Shown: in pieces, positions 39,743-47,602 of the stretch
How the letters are laid out: each line of letters begins with the position of its first letter
How positions within the stretch are numbered: position 1 is the first letter of the stretch
Assembly (NCBI RefSeq): GCF_019947135.1
Contig: NZ_JAGSHT010000007.1
Location: 124,001 to 188,000, forward strand
Direction: 5' to 3'
Source of the DNA: Occultella gossypii
GTDB lineage: Bacteria; Actinomycetota; Actinomycetes; Actinomycetales; Beutenbergiaceae
Length of the DNA stretch: 64,000 nucleotides
Program-made: the position numbers and the translations under genes
Notes under the pieces: model-generated
The model's database searches: none
Told to the model about the DNA's origin: nothing
The model's input: only the letters and a program-made list of their open reading frames with translations

Positions 39743-40915
39743 TCAGCCGCGACGAACGCGCACCCGCCGCCACCCGCTACCGTCCCGGGTCACCCGACCG
39801 GCCAGCTCGAGGAACCCGAGCGCGGCCCGCACCGAGACCTCGTCCAGCCCGGCGCTACGAACGACGGCGCCGAACACCGCCTCGCCTCGGGCAGGGAGTG
39901 CGTCGAGCACCCGGGCCTGCTCGGGGTCGAGATCGTCGAGGAGTCCGGCGGCCACCACCGGCTCCTCGGGCAGCGCCGTCCCGACAGGCTGGACGAGCTC
40001 GGCGACCTCGGCGGCGTCGGTGACGCAGATCGCATCGGACTCCCGGAGCAGCCGATGACAGCCGGCGGAGGCCGCGGAGGTCACCGGTCCCGGCACCGCC
40101 CCGACCGGCCGGAGCAGCTCGGCGGCTTTGGCGGCGGTACTGAGCGCACCCGATCGCCAGGCCGCCTCGACCACCACGGTGGCCCGGGCCAGCGCCGCGA
40201 TGAGCCGGTTCCGGGACAGGAACCTGGTCCGCATCGGCGCGGTGCCCGGCGGTACCTCGGCCACCACGGCTCCGGTGGCCGCGACCTGCGCCAGGAGCTG
40301 GGAGTTCCCGTTCGGGTAGTACCGGTCGAGTCCGCCGGCCATCACCGCCAACGCCGGTCCGTGCACGCTCAGCGTGGCCCGGTGCGCGGCTGCATCGATG
40401 CCGTAGGCGCCGCCGGACACCACGGTGATGGACTTGTCGGCCATGCCCATCGCGAGGTCGGTGGTGACCCGTTCCCCGTAGGCGGTGCTCGCCCGGGAAC
40501 CGACGAGTGCGACCGACGAGGCCGCCAGGGTCGCCGGGTCACGGGCACCGATCACCCACAGGCACATCGGCGCGGACTCCCCCAACTCGTCCAGACCGGC
40601 GGGCCAGGCCGGCGAGCCGGGCAGGATCAGGTCCCCACCGCGGCGGGCGATCACGTCGAGTTCGCGCCGGGGGTCGAGATCGGCGAGCCGTGGCGTCCAT
40701 CGAGCGACCGCGGTACGCCAGTCGCCGCGCGGCGGCTGCGCCGGCACCGCTGGGAACAAGCCCCGGTTGGCATGAAGCAGCCAATCCAGGGCCGGGCCCG
40801 CCCCGAGGGTGGCCACCAGCCGGTTCGCAGCCCGGTCGTCCGGTTCCGCGAGTCGGCTCCAGGCAGCGCGGGCGAGATGCTCGTCGAGGTGGTCGAAGGG
40901 CAGCCGGTCAGGCAT
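39743..40915 (-). CDS. dprA: DNA-processing protein DprA
   Basis: DprA loads RecA on incoming single-stranded DNA during natural transformation. The 390-residue product has the Rossmann-like DprA domain with VGSRASTAYGERV, GAYGIDAAAHRATL, FLSRNRLIAALA and VVEAAWRSGAL. A winged-helix C-terminus follows (LDALPARGEAVFGAVV). Its ATG at 40915 overlaps the true comM stop (40908-40910) by 8 nt. It is therefore normally translated from a comM-dprA transcript, now interrupted 80 nt upstream by the integrative element. No obvious replacement promoter pointing at dprA was found. Confidence 0.93.
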   Translation of the reverse strand: MPDRLPFDHLDEHLARAAWSRLAEPDDRAANRLVATLGAGPALDWLLHANRGLFPAVPAQPPRGDWRTAVARWTPRLADLDPRRELDVIARRGGDLILPGSPAWPAGLDELGESAPMCLWVIGARDPATLAASSVALVGSRASTAYGERVTTDLAMGMADKSITVVSGGAYGIDAAAHRATLSVHGPALAVMAGGLDRYYPNGNSQLLAQVAATGAVVAEVPPGTAPMRTRFLSRNRLIAALARATVVVEAAWRSGALSTAAKAAELLRPVGAVPGPVTSAASAGCHRLLRESDAICVTDAAEVAELVQPVGTALPEEPVVAAGLLDDLDPEQARVLDALPARGEAVFGAVVRSAGLDEVSVRAALGFLELAGRVTRDGSGWRRVRVRRG

Positions 40916-41008
40916 GGGTGCCCACCATCCGCAGCGCGAGCGCCTCGCCCACGTCGGTACTCGTCGGTTGGTCCCGCTCGGCGAGATCGGCCAGCGTCCA
41001 CGCGACCC
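40908..41008 (-). pseudogene. comM: C-terminal fragment of comM, cut off by the element
   Basis: Reading the minus strand in frame from the 13-bp core gives VAWTLADLAERDQPTSTDV and onward, ending MVGTHA and a stop that overlaps the dprA start. This is the C-terminus of a YifB/ComM Mg-chelatase. Adding the 88 nt from 40995 to 40908 to the 1466 nt of the other part (52029-50564) gives 1554 nt, exactly 517 codons plus stop. The fragment has no start codon of its own. Confidence 0.92.
40996..41008. repeat. Attachment-site core, left copy
   Basis: The 13-mer gtccacgcgaccc is identical to positions 50564-50576. The left flank belongs to comM and the right flank to the element. Confidence 0.9.
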
Positions 41009-41024
41009 AGTGCACTGCCAAACG

Positions 41025-41033
41025 GCGTAAGTG
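41025..41033. repeat. attP inverted arm, left element end
   Basis: The 9-mer gcgtaagtg is the exact reverse complement of cacttacgc at 50546-50554. After excision the two would flank the core 38 bp apart. The centre of symmetry would fall in the core between gtccacgcga and ccc, which points to GT (on the comM coding strand) as the crossover dinucleotide. Confidence 0.75.
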
Positions 41034-41079
41034 AAGCCATACTAGGTCCTGCCCGACCCGACCCGCCCGAGGAGCCCCC

Positions 41080-42507
41080 ATGACCCGCCGCGCACTCCTG
41101 TACTACCGGCAATCGCTCGACGCCGCCGAGGGCATCGAGCGACAGCGCGCACGGTGCCGGGCCCTGGTGGAGGCGCGCGGATGGACAGTCCACCGGGAGT
41201 TCGTAGACAACGACACGTCGGCGTCGAAGCCTCGCGGTGCGGGCACGGCATGGGCCGCACTGATGACCGAGCTCGACGCGGGCACCGACGACACCGTCGT
41301 GGTGGCGGTGGACATCGACCGGCTGCTCCGCACCATCCAGGACCTCGCAACGATCATCGAGACCGGCGCCATGGTGGCCACGGTGGACGGTGAGATCGAC
41401 CTCACCACGGCCGACGGGGAGTTCCGCGCCACCATGACCGCGGCGCTCGCCCGGTTCGAGGTCCGGCGCAAGGGCGAGCGCCAGCGACGCGCCCAGGACT
41501 CGGCCGCTCGCAAGGGCCTGCGGACCTCGGGGCGCCGCCCGTTCGGGTATGACGCCGACGGCGTCACGGTGCGCCCCGAGGAGGCCGCTGCGGTCCGCGA
41601 GGGCTACGACCTGCTGCTGTCCGGTGTGCCCCTCGGCGGCATCGCTCGGCGCTGGAACGCCGCTGGCTTCCGCACCGGGCAGGCTCCCCGGACCGCCCGC
41701 GGCGCCGGACCGGACGCGCCGGGTGGCCTGTGGCGTCACGACAACGTCCGCGCGGTCCTCATGAACGCCCGCTACGCCGGGCTCCGTGCCCACAAGCGCG
41801 CTCTGGTGATCGGTGAGGACGGCCAGGTGGTCCGGGCGGAGTGGCCCGCACTGGTCCCCGAGGAGACCTGGCGTGCTGCGAGCGAGGTCCTGACCAACCC
41901 GACGCGGCGCACCGGCCCGCGCGGGTCGAAGCGGCTCCTGACCGGGCTGGCCCGCTGCGGTGTGTGCGGGGCGACCGTGCACGCCGGGGGCGCCGTCGCC
42001 AAGTACGGCATGTACCGCTGCTCGGGCAGCAGTGGTCACGTCGGACGCCAGAGCGACCCGGTCGACGCCTACGTGGGCGAGCTCGTGGTGGCTCGACTCT
42101 CCCAGCCGGACGCTGCGGAGCTCCTGGTGGACCACACCAAGCCGGACGCCTCCGCACTCCGCGCCGAGGCCCGTGCACTCCGAGCCCGGCTGGAGTCGGT
42201 CGCGATCGACTTCGCCGACGGCGCGGTGACCTCCGCTCAGCTCCGCACCATCACCGCCCGACTGACCGACCGCCTCGCCGCCATCGACGCCGACATGGCC
42301 GACGCTGGCCGGGTGGACAAGCTCGGGCCGCTCGTGGGCGCCGAGGACGTCGCCGCGGCGTGGGAGGCGATGGAGACCGACCGGCGCCGCGTGGTCATTG
42401 ACGCGCTGATGACGGTCACGCTGCACCCGCCCGGCCGAGGCACCCGGACGTTCCGGCCGGAGTCGGTCGGCATCGACTGGCGAGGCGCCGAGGCGTCAGA
42501 CGGCTAG
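41080..42507 (+). CDS. Large serine recombinase (integrase)
   Basis: A 475-residue site-specific integrase. The N-terminal resolvase domain has the nucleophile Ser12 in YYRQSLD and catalytic arginines around DIDRLLR. The recombinase domain follows at about 140-260 (RTSGRRPFGYDADGV). A zinc ribbon begins at about residue 292 (CGVCGATVH, then YRCSGSSGH), and a coiled-coil insertion of about 60 residues comes near the end. A GAGGAG site precedes the ATG. It lies 72 nt inside the left core and points into the element, as is usual. Its 3' end overlaps the next, opposite gene by 4 nt. It presumably catalysed insertion into comM. Confidence 0.95.
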   Translation: MTRRALLYYRQSLDAAEGIERQRARCRALVEARGWTVHREFVDNDTSASKPRGAGTAWAALMTELDAGTDDTVVVAVDIDRLLRTIQDLATIIETGAMVATVDGEIDLTTADGEFRATMTAALARFEVRRKGERQRRAQDSAARKGLRTSGRRPFGYDADGVTVRPEEAAAVREGYDLLLSGVPLGGIARRWNAAGFRTGQAPRTARGAGPDAPGGLWRHDNVRAVLMNARYAGLRAHKRALVIGEDGQVVRAEWPALVPEETWRAASEVLTNPTRRTGPRGSKRLLTGLARCGVCGATVHAGGAVAKYGMYRCSGSSGHVGRQSDPVDAYVGELVVARLSQPDAAELLVDHTKPDASALRAEARALRARLESVAIDFADGAVTSAQLRTITARLTDRLAAIDADMADAGRVDKLGPLVGAEDVAAAWEAMETDRRRVVIDALMTVTLHPPGRGTRTFRPESVGIDWRGAEASDG

Positions 42508-43151
42508 CGCGCGAGGAGCTTCTTCCCGAGTTCGTCGACGGTCTTGTTGAGGTCCTTGATCGAGCCTCGCACGTGGTGCAGCGAGCCGTCTGGGGCGTCA
42601 CGTGCTTCGCGCCAGTCCGACACGTCCACGTCGTGCTCCACCCGGTCGAGCGGCCCGCTCGGCCCGTCCGCCTCGACCACGATGTGGTACGTCTGCGAGC
42701 CATCGTCCTTGAGCAACTCGGGGCCCGTCCCGAGGGCCCAATGGATCGTACGTCCCGGCGACAGCGACTTGATGCCATCGGCGAGGCGCTCCTGCACCCG
42801 TGTGACCCACTCGGCGGTCCTACCGACCGACGGCAGCGGGCGGTCGACCGTCACCCGGACGTTGGTTGCCAGAGTCGGCCCGGCGTTGCCCACGACGAGC
42901 TGCAAGGTGGTGCCCTGCTGCATGTCGGGCAGGATGTCAGCCCACACGTAGGGCTGCTGGCTCTGCCTCGCCAGCTCCTGCTGTAGCTGAGTCTGGGCGA
43001 TCGCAGCGTCTGCCTGGGCGCGCTGGACCTCGGTCTGGGCCACGGCCGCATCGGCTTGGCGCTTGGCTGCGGAGGCAGCTATCGCTGTGAAGAACAGGGC
43101 TACCAGGGCCACGACTGCACTGGCGATGGCTATCCACGTTGACGGTTCCAT
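42504..43151 (-). CDS. Membrane-anchored coiled-coil protein of unknown function (element cargo)
   Basis: A 215-residue protein. Residues 5-28 form one membrane helix (WIAIASAVVALVALFFTAIA). Residues 30-65 form an Ala/Gln-rich coiled coil (KRQADAAVAQTEVQRAQADA), and the rest looks like a beta-rich soluble domain that should face the cytosol. I do not recognise the family. It is divergent from another single-helix protein (43246-43989) of similar plan, with 94 nt between them. Position next to the integrase is typical of satellite and prophage cargo such as superinfection exclusion, but that is only inference. Confidence 0.7.
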   Translation of the reverse strand: MEPSTWIAIASAVVALVALFFTAIAASAAKRQADAAVAQTEVQRAQADAAIAQTQLQQELARQSQQPYVWADILPDMQQGTTLQLVVGNAGPTLATNVRVTVDRPLPSVGRTAEWVTRVQERLADGIKSLSPGRTIHWALGTGPELLKDDGSQTYHIVVEADGPSGPLDRVEHDVDVSDWREARDAPDGSLHHVRGSIKDLNKTVDELGKKLLAR

Positions 43152-43245
43152 AGCCCATGGGTATCAGCGTTGGAGTCGGCGGGTTAGCCGAACGACACAC
43201 CCAGTTCGCCCACGCGCGTCGGTGGTGGCTCCTACGCTGACCGGC

Positions 43246-43989
43246 ATGACTCCCGAGGAGCTCTGGGCGGTGTGGGTGACGGCAGGCGCCACGATCCTGG
43301 CCGCCCTCGTGCCTGGCGTGCTGTTCTTCGTTGAGCTGCGCGGGCGCAAGGCAGCGGAGGCGAAGCTCGCCGAGCGCGTCACGACGGACGAGACCGCCGA
43401 GGTCCGGCGAGTCCCCGTCTGGTACCAGTACGTGGAGATAGGCCTGCCGGTGCCGGGCTCGGACGGCGTGGTGCGGCAGCCCGTCGACGTCGAGGTCTAT
43501 GCACACAACCTCTCGGCCGACCCGATCTTCGACGTGAAGCTCCACGTCGCCAAGACGTACAACAACTTCCCTCCCGAGGCTGCGACACCGGTGCCCGGCT
43601 ATCGACCGCTACCTGACGTGATCGGGCACCAAGTCCTGCTGCTCCCTCAGCATCAGATGGGGGCACGCCTTGAGGGGTTCGGCTACGCCTCGGCGCACCC
43701 TGGTTGGGAGGTTGTGCCACCGTGCTACGTCTCGTTCAAGGACGTCCGTGGCCGTCGCTGGTGGCGCTCGTACAGCGACGAGGTTGAAGAGCTGGGGACA
43801 ACGGACGAGATGCATCGACGCCTTCGGGACCTGGCGGAGGCGTCACGCCCCAGACCGCCGAGCCCGCTACGACGAGCAGCGGCATGGCTGAGGCGGCGCC
43901 TCCCCGTCCGGGCACGTGCTGCTGAACCGTCGTCCGATGAGCCCGCAGTCGACAACGACGAGCAGCGCGTGAGCGCCGAGGGGGACTAA
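43246..43989 (+). CDS. Single-helix membrane protein of unknown function (element cargo)
   Basis: A 247-residue protein from the ATG at 43246. The longer frame overlaps the divergent gene and is ignored. Residues 8-28 are hydrophobic (VTAGATILAALVPGVLFFVE), followed by a charged helix and a beta-rich domain (VDVEVYAHNLSADPIFDVKL). A basic Arg/Pro-rich C-terminal tail ends the protein. The family is unknown to me. Its stop overlaps that of the DUF4145 gene by 3 nt on the other strand. The resemblance in layout to its divergent neighbour suggests a two-component membrane module. Confidence 0.68.
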   Translation: MTPEELWAVWVTAGATILAALVPGVLFFVELRGRKAAEAKLAERVTTDETAEVRRVPVWYQYVEIGLPVPGSDGVVRQPVDVEVYAHNLSADPIFDVKLHVAKTYNNFPPEAATPVPGYRPLPDVIGHQVLLLPQHQMGARLEGFGYASAHPGWEVVPPCYVSFKDVRGRRWWRSYSDEVEELGTTDEMHRRLRDLAEASRPRPPSPLRRAAAWLRRRLPVRARAAEPSSDEPAVDNDEQRVSAEGD

Positions 43990-44699
43990 GGACTACCAGG
44001 TGCCGTCTTCTGCCGCGCCGCTCGGAACCGGGACAGTTTCGCGTCTCGCTGATAGACCTCATACAAGAGCTCGTCCATGAACGACAGCAAGTCCGCGCTA
44101 GTGTCCTCGCCGATGTTGATCACGAAGTCACCGTGCGCCATCTCGTTACCAATGAACCGAATCTCGTGGGCCGTTCCCTTGACGCCCTTCCCGATGACCT
44201 CGTCGTCGTACAGCTTGTCGATCTTGGCCATGAGACTGCCAGAAGTAGCGCCCTTGTCCTTGGCTGTCGCCTCAACCACCGCGCGTGCCATGATCGCCGC
44301 CGCCCGGTGCAGCCCGGCCGCGTGACAGGTCCATGCCTCCGCAGCCGCCTCGGAGATCGGGCTGGGGACGTCCTCCGGCTCGCCATGTCCCGAGGCAAAG
44401 GGATGCCATAGCACTCCGACTCCACGCTCAAAGACGTCCTTGATCGCGTTCACTACGGCGCCATCCGCGCTAAGCGCGGTCATTTGCCAACCCGAGCTTT
44501 GCATTGCGTTGCTCGGGATAATTGCAGCCCGAGAGACCTTGATCTCGCCCATAGTTCCACAACCACATTGATCGCATCGGAAGAGCGCGAACCACCGCAG
44601 GACACTATCGAGCTCGGCCGCACTCTCGTGGTGCGGTTCGGTCGAGCGCTGGGTCTGGTGCGCATCCTTGCCACAGTTCCAGCAGGTCCTCGTCGCCAT
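43986..44699 (-). CDS. DUF4145 domain-containing protein with zinc ribbon (element cargo)
   Basis: A 237-residue protein. The N-terminus has two CxxC pairs (Cys6/Cys9 in CWNCG and Cys42/Cys45 in CDQCG), a likely zinc ribbon. The C-terminal half matches the DUF4145 pattern: AAAIMARAVVEATAKDKG, a KIDKLYDDEVIGKG stretch, then IRFIGNEMAHGDF and LLSFMDELLYEVY. DUF4145 domains are common in mobile elements and beside restriction or other anti-phage genes. Base composition is visibly lower in GC than in the neighbouring core genes, suggesting a separate origin. Function is not known. Confidence 0.8.
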   Translation of the reverse strand: MATRTCWNCGKDAHQTQRSTEPHHESAAELDSVLRWFALFRCDQCGCGTMGEIKVSRAAIIPSNAMQSSGWQMTALSADGAVVNAIKDVFERGVGVLWHPFASGHGEPEDVPSPISEAAAEAWTCHAAGLHRAAAIMARAVVEATAKDKGATSGSLMAKIDKLYDDEVIGKGVKGTAHEIRFIGNEMAHGDFVINIGEDTSADLLSFMDELLYEVYQRDAKLSRFRAARQKTAPGSP

Positions 44700-45033
44700 G
44701 GAAACCGAGCCTAGTGGAGAGTCGCATCGCTATCGGGGAGTATGGGGGCGTCTCCATCACAGCGTGCGCGCACAGCGGAGCCCTCCGCCGGCAGCGATCC
44801 TTACCGCGACGGGACCCCCACCCCAGGTCAGTGGAACCGTCTCGCTCTGGAACGGTCTGGGCCCTCTCGCGCGCGCGTGCGCGAAGGCGTTGAAATGGGA
44901 GTGGACTGGAACGCTCTGGAACGGTCGCGCTCTCGCGTGCGAGATGGCCTCTCTCGCGGCCGTAGGGCGCTGCGTGGGTGAGGGGCTGAGACTGGCCCAA
45001 CTCGCGTGCGAGCGGGGGTGGAGCTGTAGCGAG
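44700..45033. other. Non-coding stretch of the element with a duplicated block
   Basis: Between the DUF4145 gene and the hairpins after the capsid gene I see no gene. The 14-mer gctctggaacggtc occurs at 44844-44857 and 44913-44926 (69 bp apart), each preceded by a gtggaac/gtggact-type stretch and followed by a CTCTCGCG-rich stretch. The block could be a regulatory or packaging-recognition region. Confidence 0.55.
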
Positions 45034-45113
45034 ACCGACCCCCGCGGCACGGGTGGCTCGCGGGGGTCGGTCGGGATGGAGCGTGGCCGGTTCGGGGAGC
45101 CCGGCCACGCTCC
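45034..45113 (-). terminator. Two strong hairpins after the capsid gene
   Basis: Two perfect 13-bp hairpins: arms 45034-45046 / 45059-45071 (12-nt loop) and arms 45078-45090 / 45101-45113 (10-nt loop). The second starts 6 nt past the capsid stop. There is no T tract. They probably terminate the capsid transcript. Confidence 0.65.
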
Positions 45114-45118
45114 GGGAC

Positions 45119-46276
45119 TCAGGCGCCGGTCAGCGCCAGCCGGACCACCCGGTGCGGGCGCGTCACGTCCAGGTTGAACCGGCCTTCGACGCGGGCCACC
45201 ACCTGGTTGCGGGTGAACGTGTCGCCCGGCATGCCCCACTCGACGCGGATGCCAGCGCCGTCGGTGGTGACCTCGACGCTGTCGTTGCCGACCACGTACC
45301 CATCCCCCGCCGCGAGGCCCGGCACGGTCACGACCTGGGTGCCCCACGCGGTGCGCGCGGAGGCGTCGATGGGCCCGCCGAGGTCGAAGTTGCCGCCGCT
45401 GTTGCGAGCGGTCTGGATGGCCAGCCAGTCGGTCGAGGCCAGCGCGATGAACGCCGCTCCGCCGATGTCCTCCACCTTGGACAGGCCGGACGCCAGCGTG
45501 GTGATGCGGTCGGTGGCGAACGCCTGGGTCTGGATGCCGCTGGTGTTGGCGAGGCCGGTGAAGTGCTCACCGGTGCCGTCCCCGGCCAGGACCTCCAGCT
45601 CCAGCGCGTCCAGGATGGCGTCCACCAGCTCGGCGCCGACCCACGTGCGGAGGTTGGAGGCATCCTCCAGGAGGTACTTGTCGACCGGCTCGGACAGCAC
45701 CGCGATGACCCGGAGCCGGGCCTCCTCGGTGTGCAGGCCGAGCTTCTTGGTCGGCTTCACGTCCCCCGGTGCCACCACTCCCGCGGTGCCCGGCGAGGCG
45801 ATCACGGTCTGCTTGAGGACCTTGTAGACCGCGGCCTTCACCGACGCGGGCAGCACGTCGATCAGGCGCGGCGGGCGCTCCTGGGCGAGGCTGCTCGGGA
45901 TCGGCTCGGTGTTGACGACCGGGATCGTGACCACGGTCTCGCCCGCGGGCACCAGGCCCTTGACGCCGGGGCTGACGCGGCCGGAGTAGGTCTGCATCCC
46001 GGCGAGCATCCGGTCCTTGAGGCCGGACATGTCGAGGCGACCGTGCCCGTCCTTCGCGTCGTCGATGCCCGCGCTGAGCTGGCTGACGAAGTCCGGGCGG
46101 GCCTTGACCGCGGCGTCCTGCGCAGCGATCTTGACGTCGAGCTCCTGGACCTCGGCGACCTTCGCCTCGACCTGGGCGAGCTCGGCGTCGGTCAGGTCCC
46201 GGCCCGCGGCCTTGGCCCGGTTGACGATGTCCTGCGCGGCCTTGAGTGCGGCTGCGCGCTGCTGCTTGAGGTTCAC
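45119..46276 (-). CDS. HK97-type phage major capsid protein
   Basis: A 385-residue capsid protein. The first 50-60 residues are a helical, scaffold-like delta domain (RAAALKAAQDIVNRAKAAGR, then coiled-coil). The body matches the HK97 capsid fold (VTIPVVNTEPIPSSLAQERP, PTKKLGLHTEEARLRVIAVL, the DASNLRTWVGAELVDAI spine helix, then AGDGTGEHFTGLANTSGIQT). The GTG start has a GAGGGG site upstream. No protease gene that could remove the delta domain was seen nearby. In satellites such a lone capsid may build smaller capsids around packaging proteins of a helper phage. Confidence 0.9.
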   Translation of the reverse strand: MNLKQQRAAALKAAQDIVNRAKAAGRDLTDAELAQVEAKVAEVQELDVKIAAQDAAVKARPDFVSQLSAGIDDAKDGHGRLDMSGLKDRMLAGMQTYSGRVSPGVKGLVPAGETVVTIPVVNTEPIPSSLAQERPPRLIDVLPASVKAAVYKVLKQTVIASPGTAGVVAPGDVKPTKKLGLHTEEARLRVIAVLSEPVDKYLLEDASNLRTWVGAELVDAILDALELEVLAGDGTGEHFTGLANTSGIQTQAFATDRITTLASGLSKVEDIGGAAFIALASTDWLAIQTARNSGGNFDLGGPIDASARTAWGTQVVTVPGLAAGDGYVVGNDSVEVTTDGAGIRVEWGMPGDTFTRNQVVARVEGRFNLDVTRPHRVVRLALTGA

Positions 46277-46409
46277 TTGGGAACCCCTCTCTGTGCTGGT
46301 GCGCCCTTGGGGGCGCGATGAGTGAAGGGGAGCCGCTCTCGGGCTCTACGGGCGGCGCTGGAGGCACGCTGGCGAGCACAGATGGAGCGGGTCGCGGTGA
46401 GCGGACGGG

Positions 46410-46469
46410 TTGACCCTCGCGCCCTCGTCTTGACTCCCGAAGGAGCCCTCGACTTGACGCTCAGTTGAC
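46410..46469. repeat. Cluster of four TTGAC motifs upstream of the capsid gene
   Basis: TTGAC occurs at 46410, 46430, 46454 and 46465 on the plus strand. Two copies lie in the 14-mer gccctcgWcttgac (46421-46434 and 46445-46458, one mismatch, 24 bp apart). The region is the 241-nt gap between the small coupled genes and the capsid gene, which otherwise holds no gene. It could be a set of operator sites for the capsid promoter. Confidence 0.45.
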
Positions 46470-46517
46470 CGCTGGCCCAACGCTTGCAATCGCAATCTTG
46501 CCCCAGCACAGCGCCCG

Positions 46518-46697
46518 TTACGGGTTCGGGCGCCACACGTCCTCGCGCCAGTGGTCCGCCGCCTCCGGTCGGGCGTAGACGACCTCGGCCTCCCCCGTCA
46601 GGTCGCGCCGGGTGACCACCCGCTCGGTGTGCTCGGCGTCGCGAGGGTTGAGCGTCTCTGGCGCGTCGGGCTGGTCCCGGAGCCAGGGCAGCTTCAT
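46518..46697 (-). CDS. Small element protein, 59 residues
   Basis: The ATG at 46697 overlaps the previous gene's stop by 4 nt (ATGA), giving a 59-residue product MKLPWLRDQPDAPETLNPRD and onward, ending in DHWREDVWRPNP. It is hydrophilic, with several Trp and acidic residues and no known motif. The coupling makes it a credible gene of the whiB-containing operon. Confidence 0.6.
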   Translation of the reverse strand: MKLPWLRDQPDAPETLNPRDAEHTERVVTRRDLTGEAEVVYARPEAADHWREDVWRPNP

Positions 46698-46969
46698 GAC
46701 GCGTTCCCGTCCGGCGTCGCGGCGTCCTCCGCGGCGATCATGAACCGGAGCTGCTCGACCCAGTCCGGCGCGAGCTGCTCGGCGTTGGCCGCGGCAGCGG
46801 TCGCGAGGGCGACGATGAGCTGCCCGACGCCGTGCGGGGCATCCTCGCTCGCCTCGTTGAGCACGACGGCGAGAGCGTCGAGGTCGTCGGTGCCGATGGC
46901 CAGCACCGCGCGCAGGGCACGGTTGCGGGCTCGGAGCTCGGCGGGGGTCGGTGCGGGTGTGGTGGTCAT
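46694..46969 (-). CDS. Small element protein, 91 residues
   Basis: A 91-residue helical, Ala/Leu-rich protein (LRARNRALRAVLAIGTDDLD, then AVVLNEASEDAPHGVGQLI). Family unknown. It overlaps both neighbours by 4 nt (stop against the 59-residue gene, start against the WhiB-like gene), so it is co-translated in a four-gene chain. Confidence 0.65.
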   Translation of the reverse strand: MTTTPAPTPAELRARNRALRAVLAIGTDDLDALAVVLNEASEDAPHGVGQLIVALATAAAANAEQLAPDWVEQLRFMIAAEDAATPDGNAS

Positions 46970-47334
46970 GCTGTCCTCCTCGGACTCGGGTGGGTGATCA
47001 TGAGTTGGGCCTCGGCGGCACGGTCCGCCGCGTCACGGGCAGCGGCCCGGCCTCGGGGGCGACGGCGCCACTCGCCCCACTGCCCGGCCTCGGGCCGGTA
47101 GGTGCGGCCGTAGTCGGTGCACTCGGCCAGGAGTGGGCACGTGGCGCACGCCGCCGCGGCCCGGTCGAGCTCGGCGGGGTCCTCGCTCGTCCACGCCTCC
47201 GCCAGCACGGTCGAGGCGCCCCGGCACGGCAACTCCTCGGCGTAGACGTCGGCCAGCGCGTGCAGCACCGCGAGGTCCTCCGCCGACCGGGCGAACAGCG
47301 GCCTCGGCGGGGCAGCCTTCCTCGGCGTGCTCAC
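46966..47334 (-). CDS. WhiB-like protein of the element
   Basis: A 122-residue WhiB-family protein. Cysteines 37, 63, 66 and 72 have the WhiB spacing C-x25-C-x2-C-x5-C (LPCRGAST and CATCPLLAECTDYG) that binds a [4Fe-4S] cluster. The usual GVWGG turn is present as AGQWGEW, followed by a basic RRRPRGRAAARD tail for DNA contact. WhiB proteins bind region 4 of the primary sigma factor, so this may redirect host transcription to element promoters. Mycobacteriophages also carry such proteins. Confidence 0.85.
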   Translation of the reverse strand: MSTPRKAAPPRPLFARSAEDLAVLHALADVYAEELPCRGASTVLAEAWTSEDPAELDRAAAACATCPLLAECTDYGRTYRPEAGQWGEWRRRPRGRAAARDAADRAAEAQLMITHPSPRRTA

Positions 47335-47510
47335 CGCGCTGCCGGAGGGTCGAACGTGTCGACCAGGTCGGACACGCCGGTCGCGATCCTGGCCAGCTCG
47401 CTCACGTCGAGCTCCTCCACCGCGGTCGCGATGCGCTCCTGCGCCGTGGCCGATCGTTCCAGGGCCTTGGCGATGCGGGCCAGGGTGGTGAGGGTCTGGT
47501 CGGTGGTCAT
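47331..47510 (-). CDS. Small element protein, 59 residues, coiled-coil
   Basis: The ATG at 47510 gives a 59-residue protein beginning MTTDQTLTTLARIAKALERS. It is a predicted helical, coiled-coil-like chain (AQERIATAVEELDVSELARI). Family unknown. It is the first gene of the chain leading to whiB, overlapping it by 4 nt. The larger frame that extends upstream crosses the repeat region and is not believed. Confidence 0.65.
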   Translation of the reverse strand: MTTDQTLTTLARIAKALERSATAQERIATAVEELDVSELARIATGVSDLVDTFDPPAAR

Positions 47511-47602
47511 GGTTGGTGCCTCTCGGGTCTGGTGGTGGTGCAGGGTCGGGTTCTCCCCGCCGCCCGGCAGCAGGGGGCGTTCCACAGCGGAACTCCGTTC
47601 TC

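Noticed and set aside
40916-41079. tRNA gene as attachment site
   Set aside because: No cloverleaf is present; the site is coding sequence of comM.
40651-42426. A 591-residue minus-strand frame across dprA and the integrase
   Set aside because: It joins unrelated sequences over the insertion border and matches neither protein; it is a shadow of both.
45053-46321. Plus-strand frame opposite the capsid gene as a terminase or portal
   Set aside because: It has no family motif and is Arg/Gly/His-rich antisense to the capsid gene.
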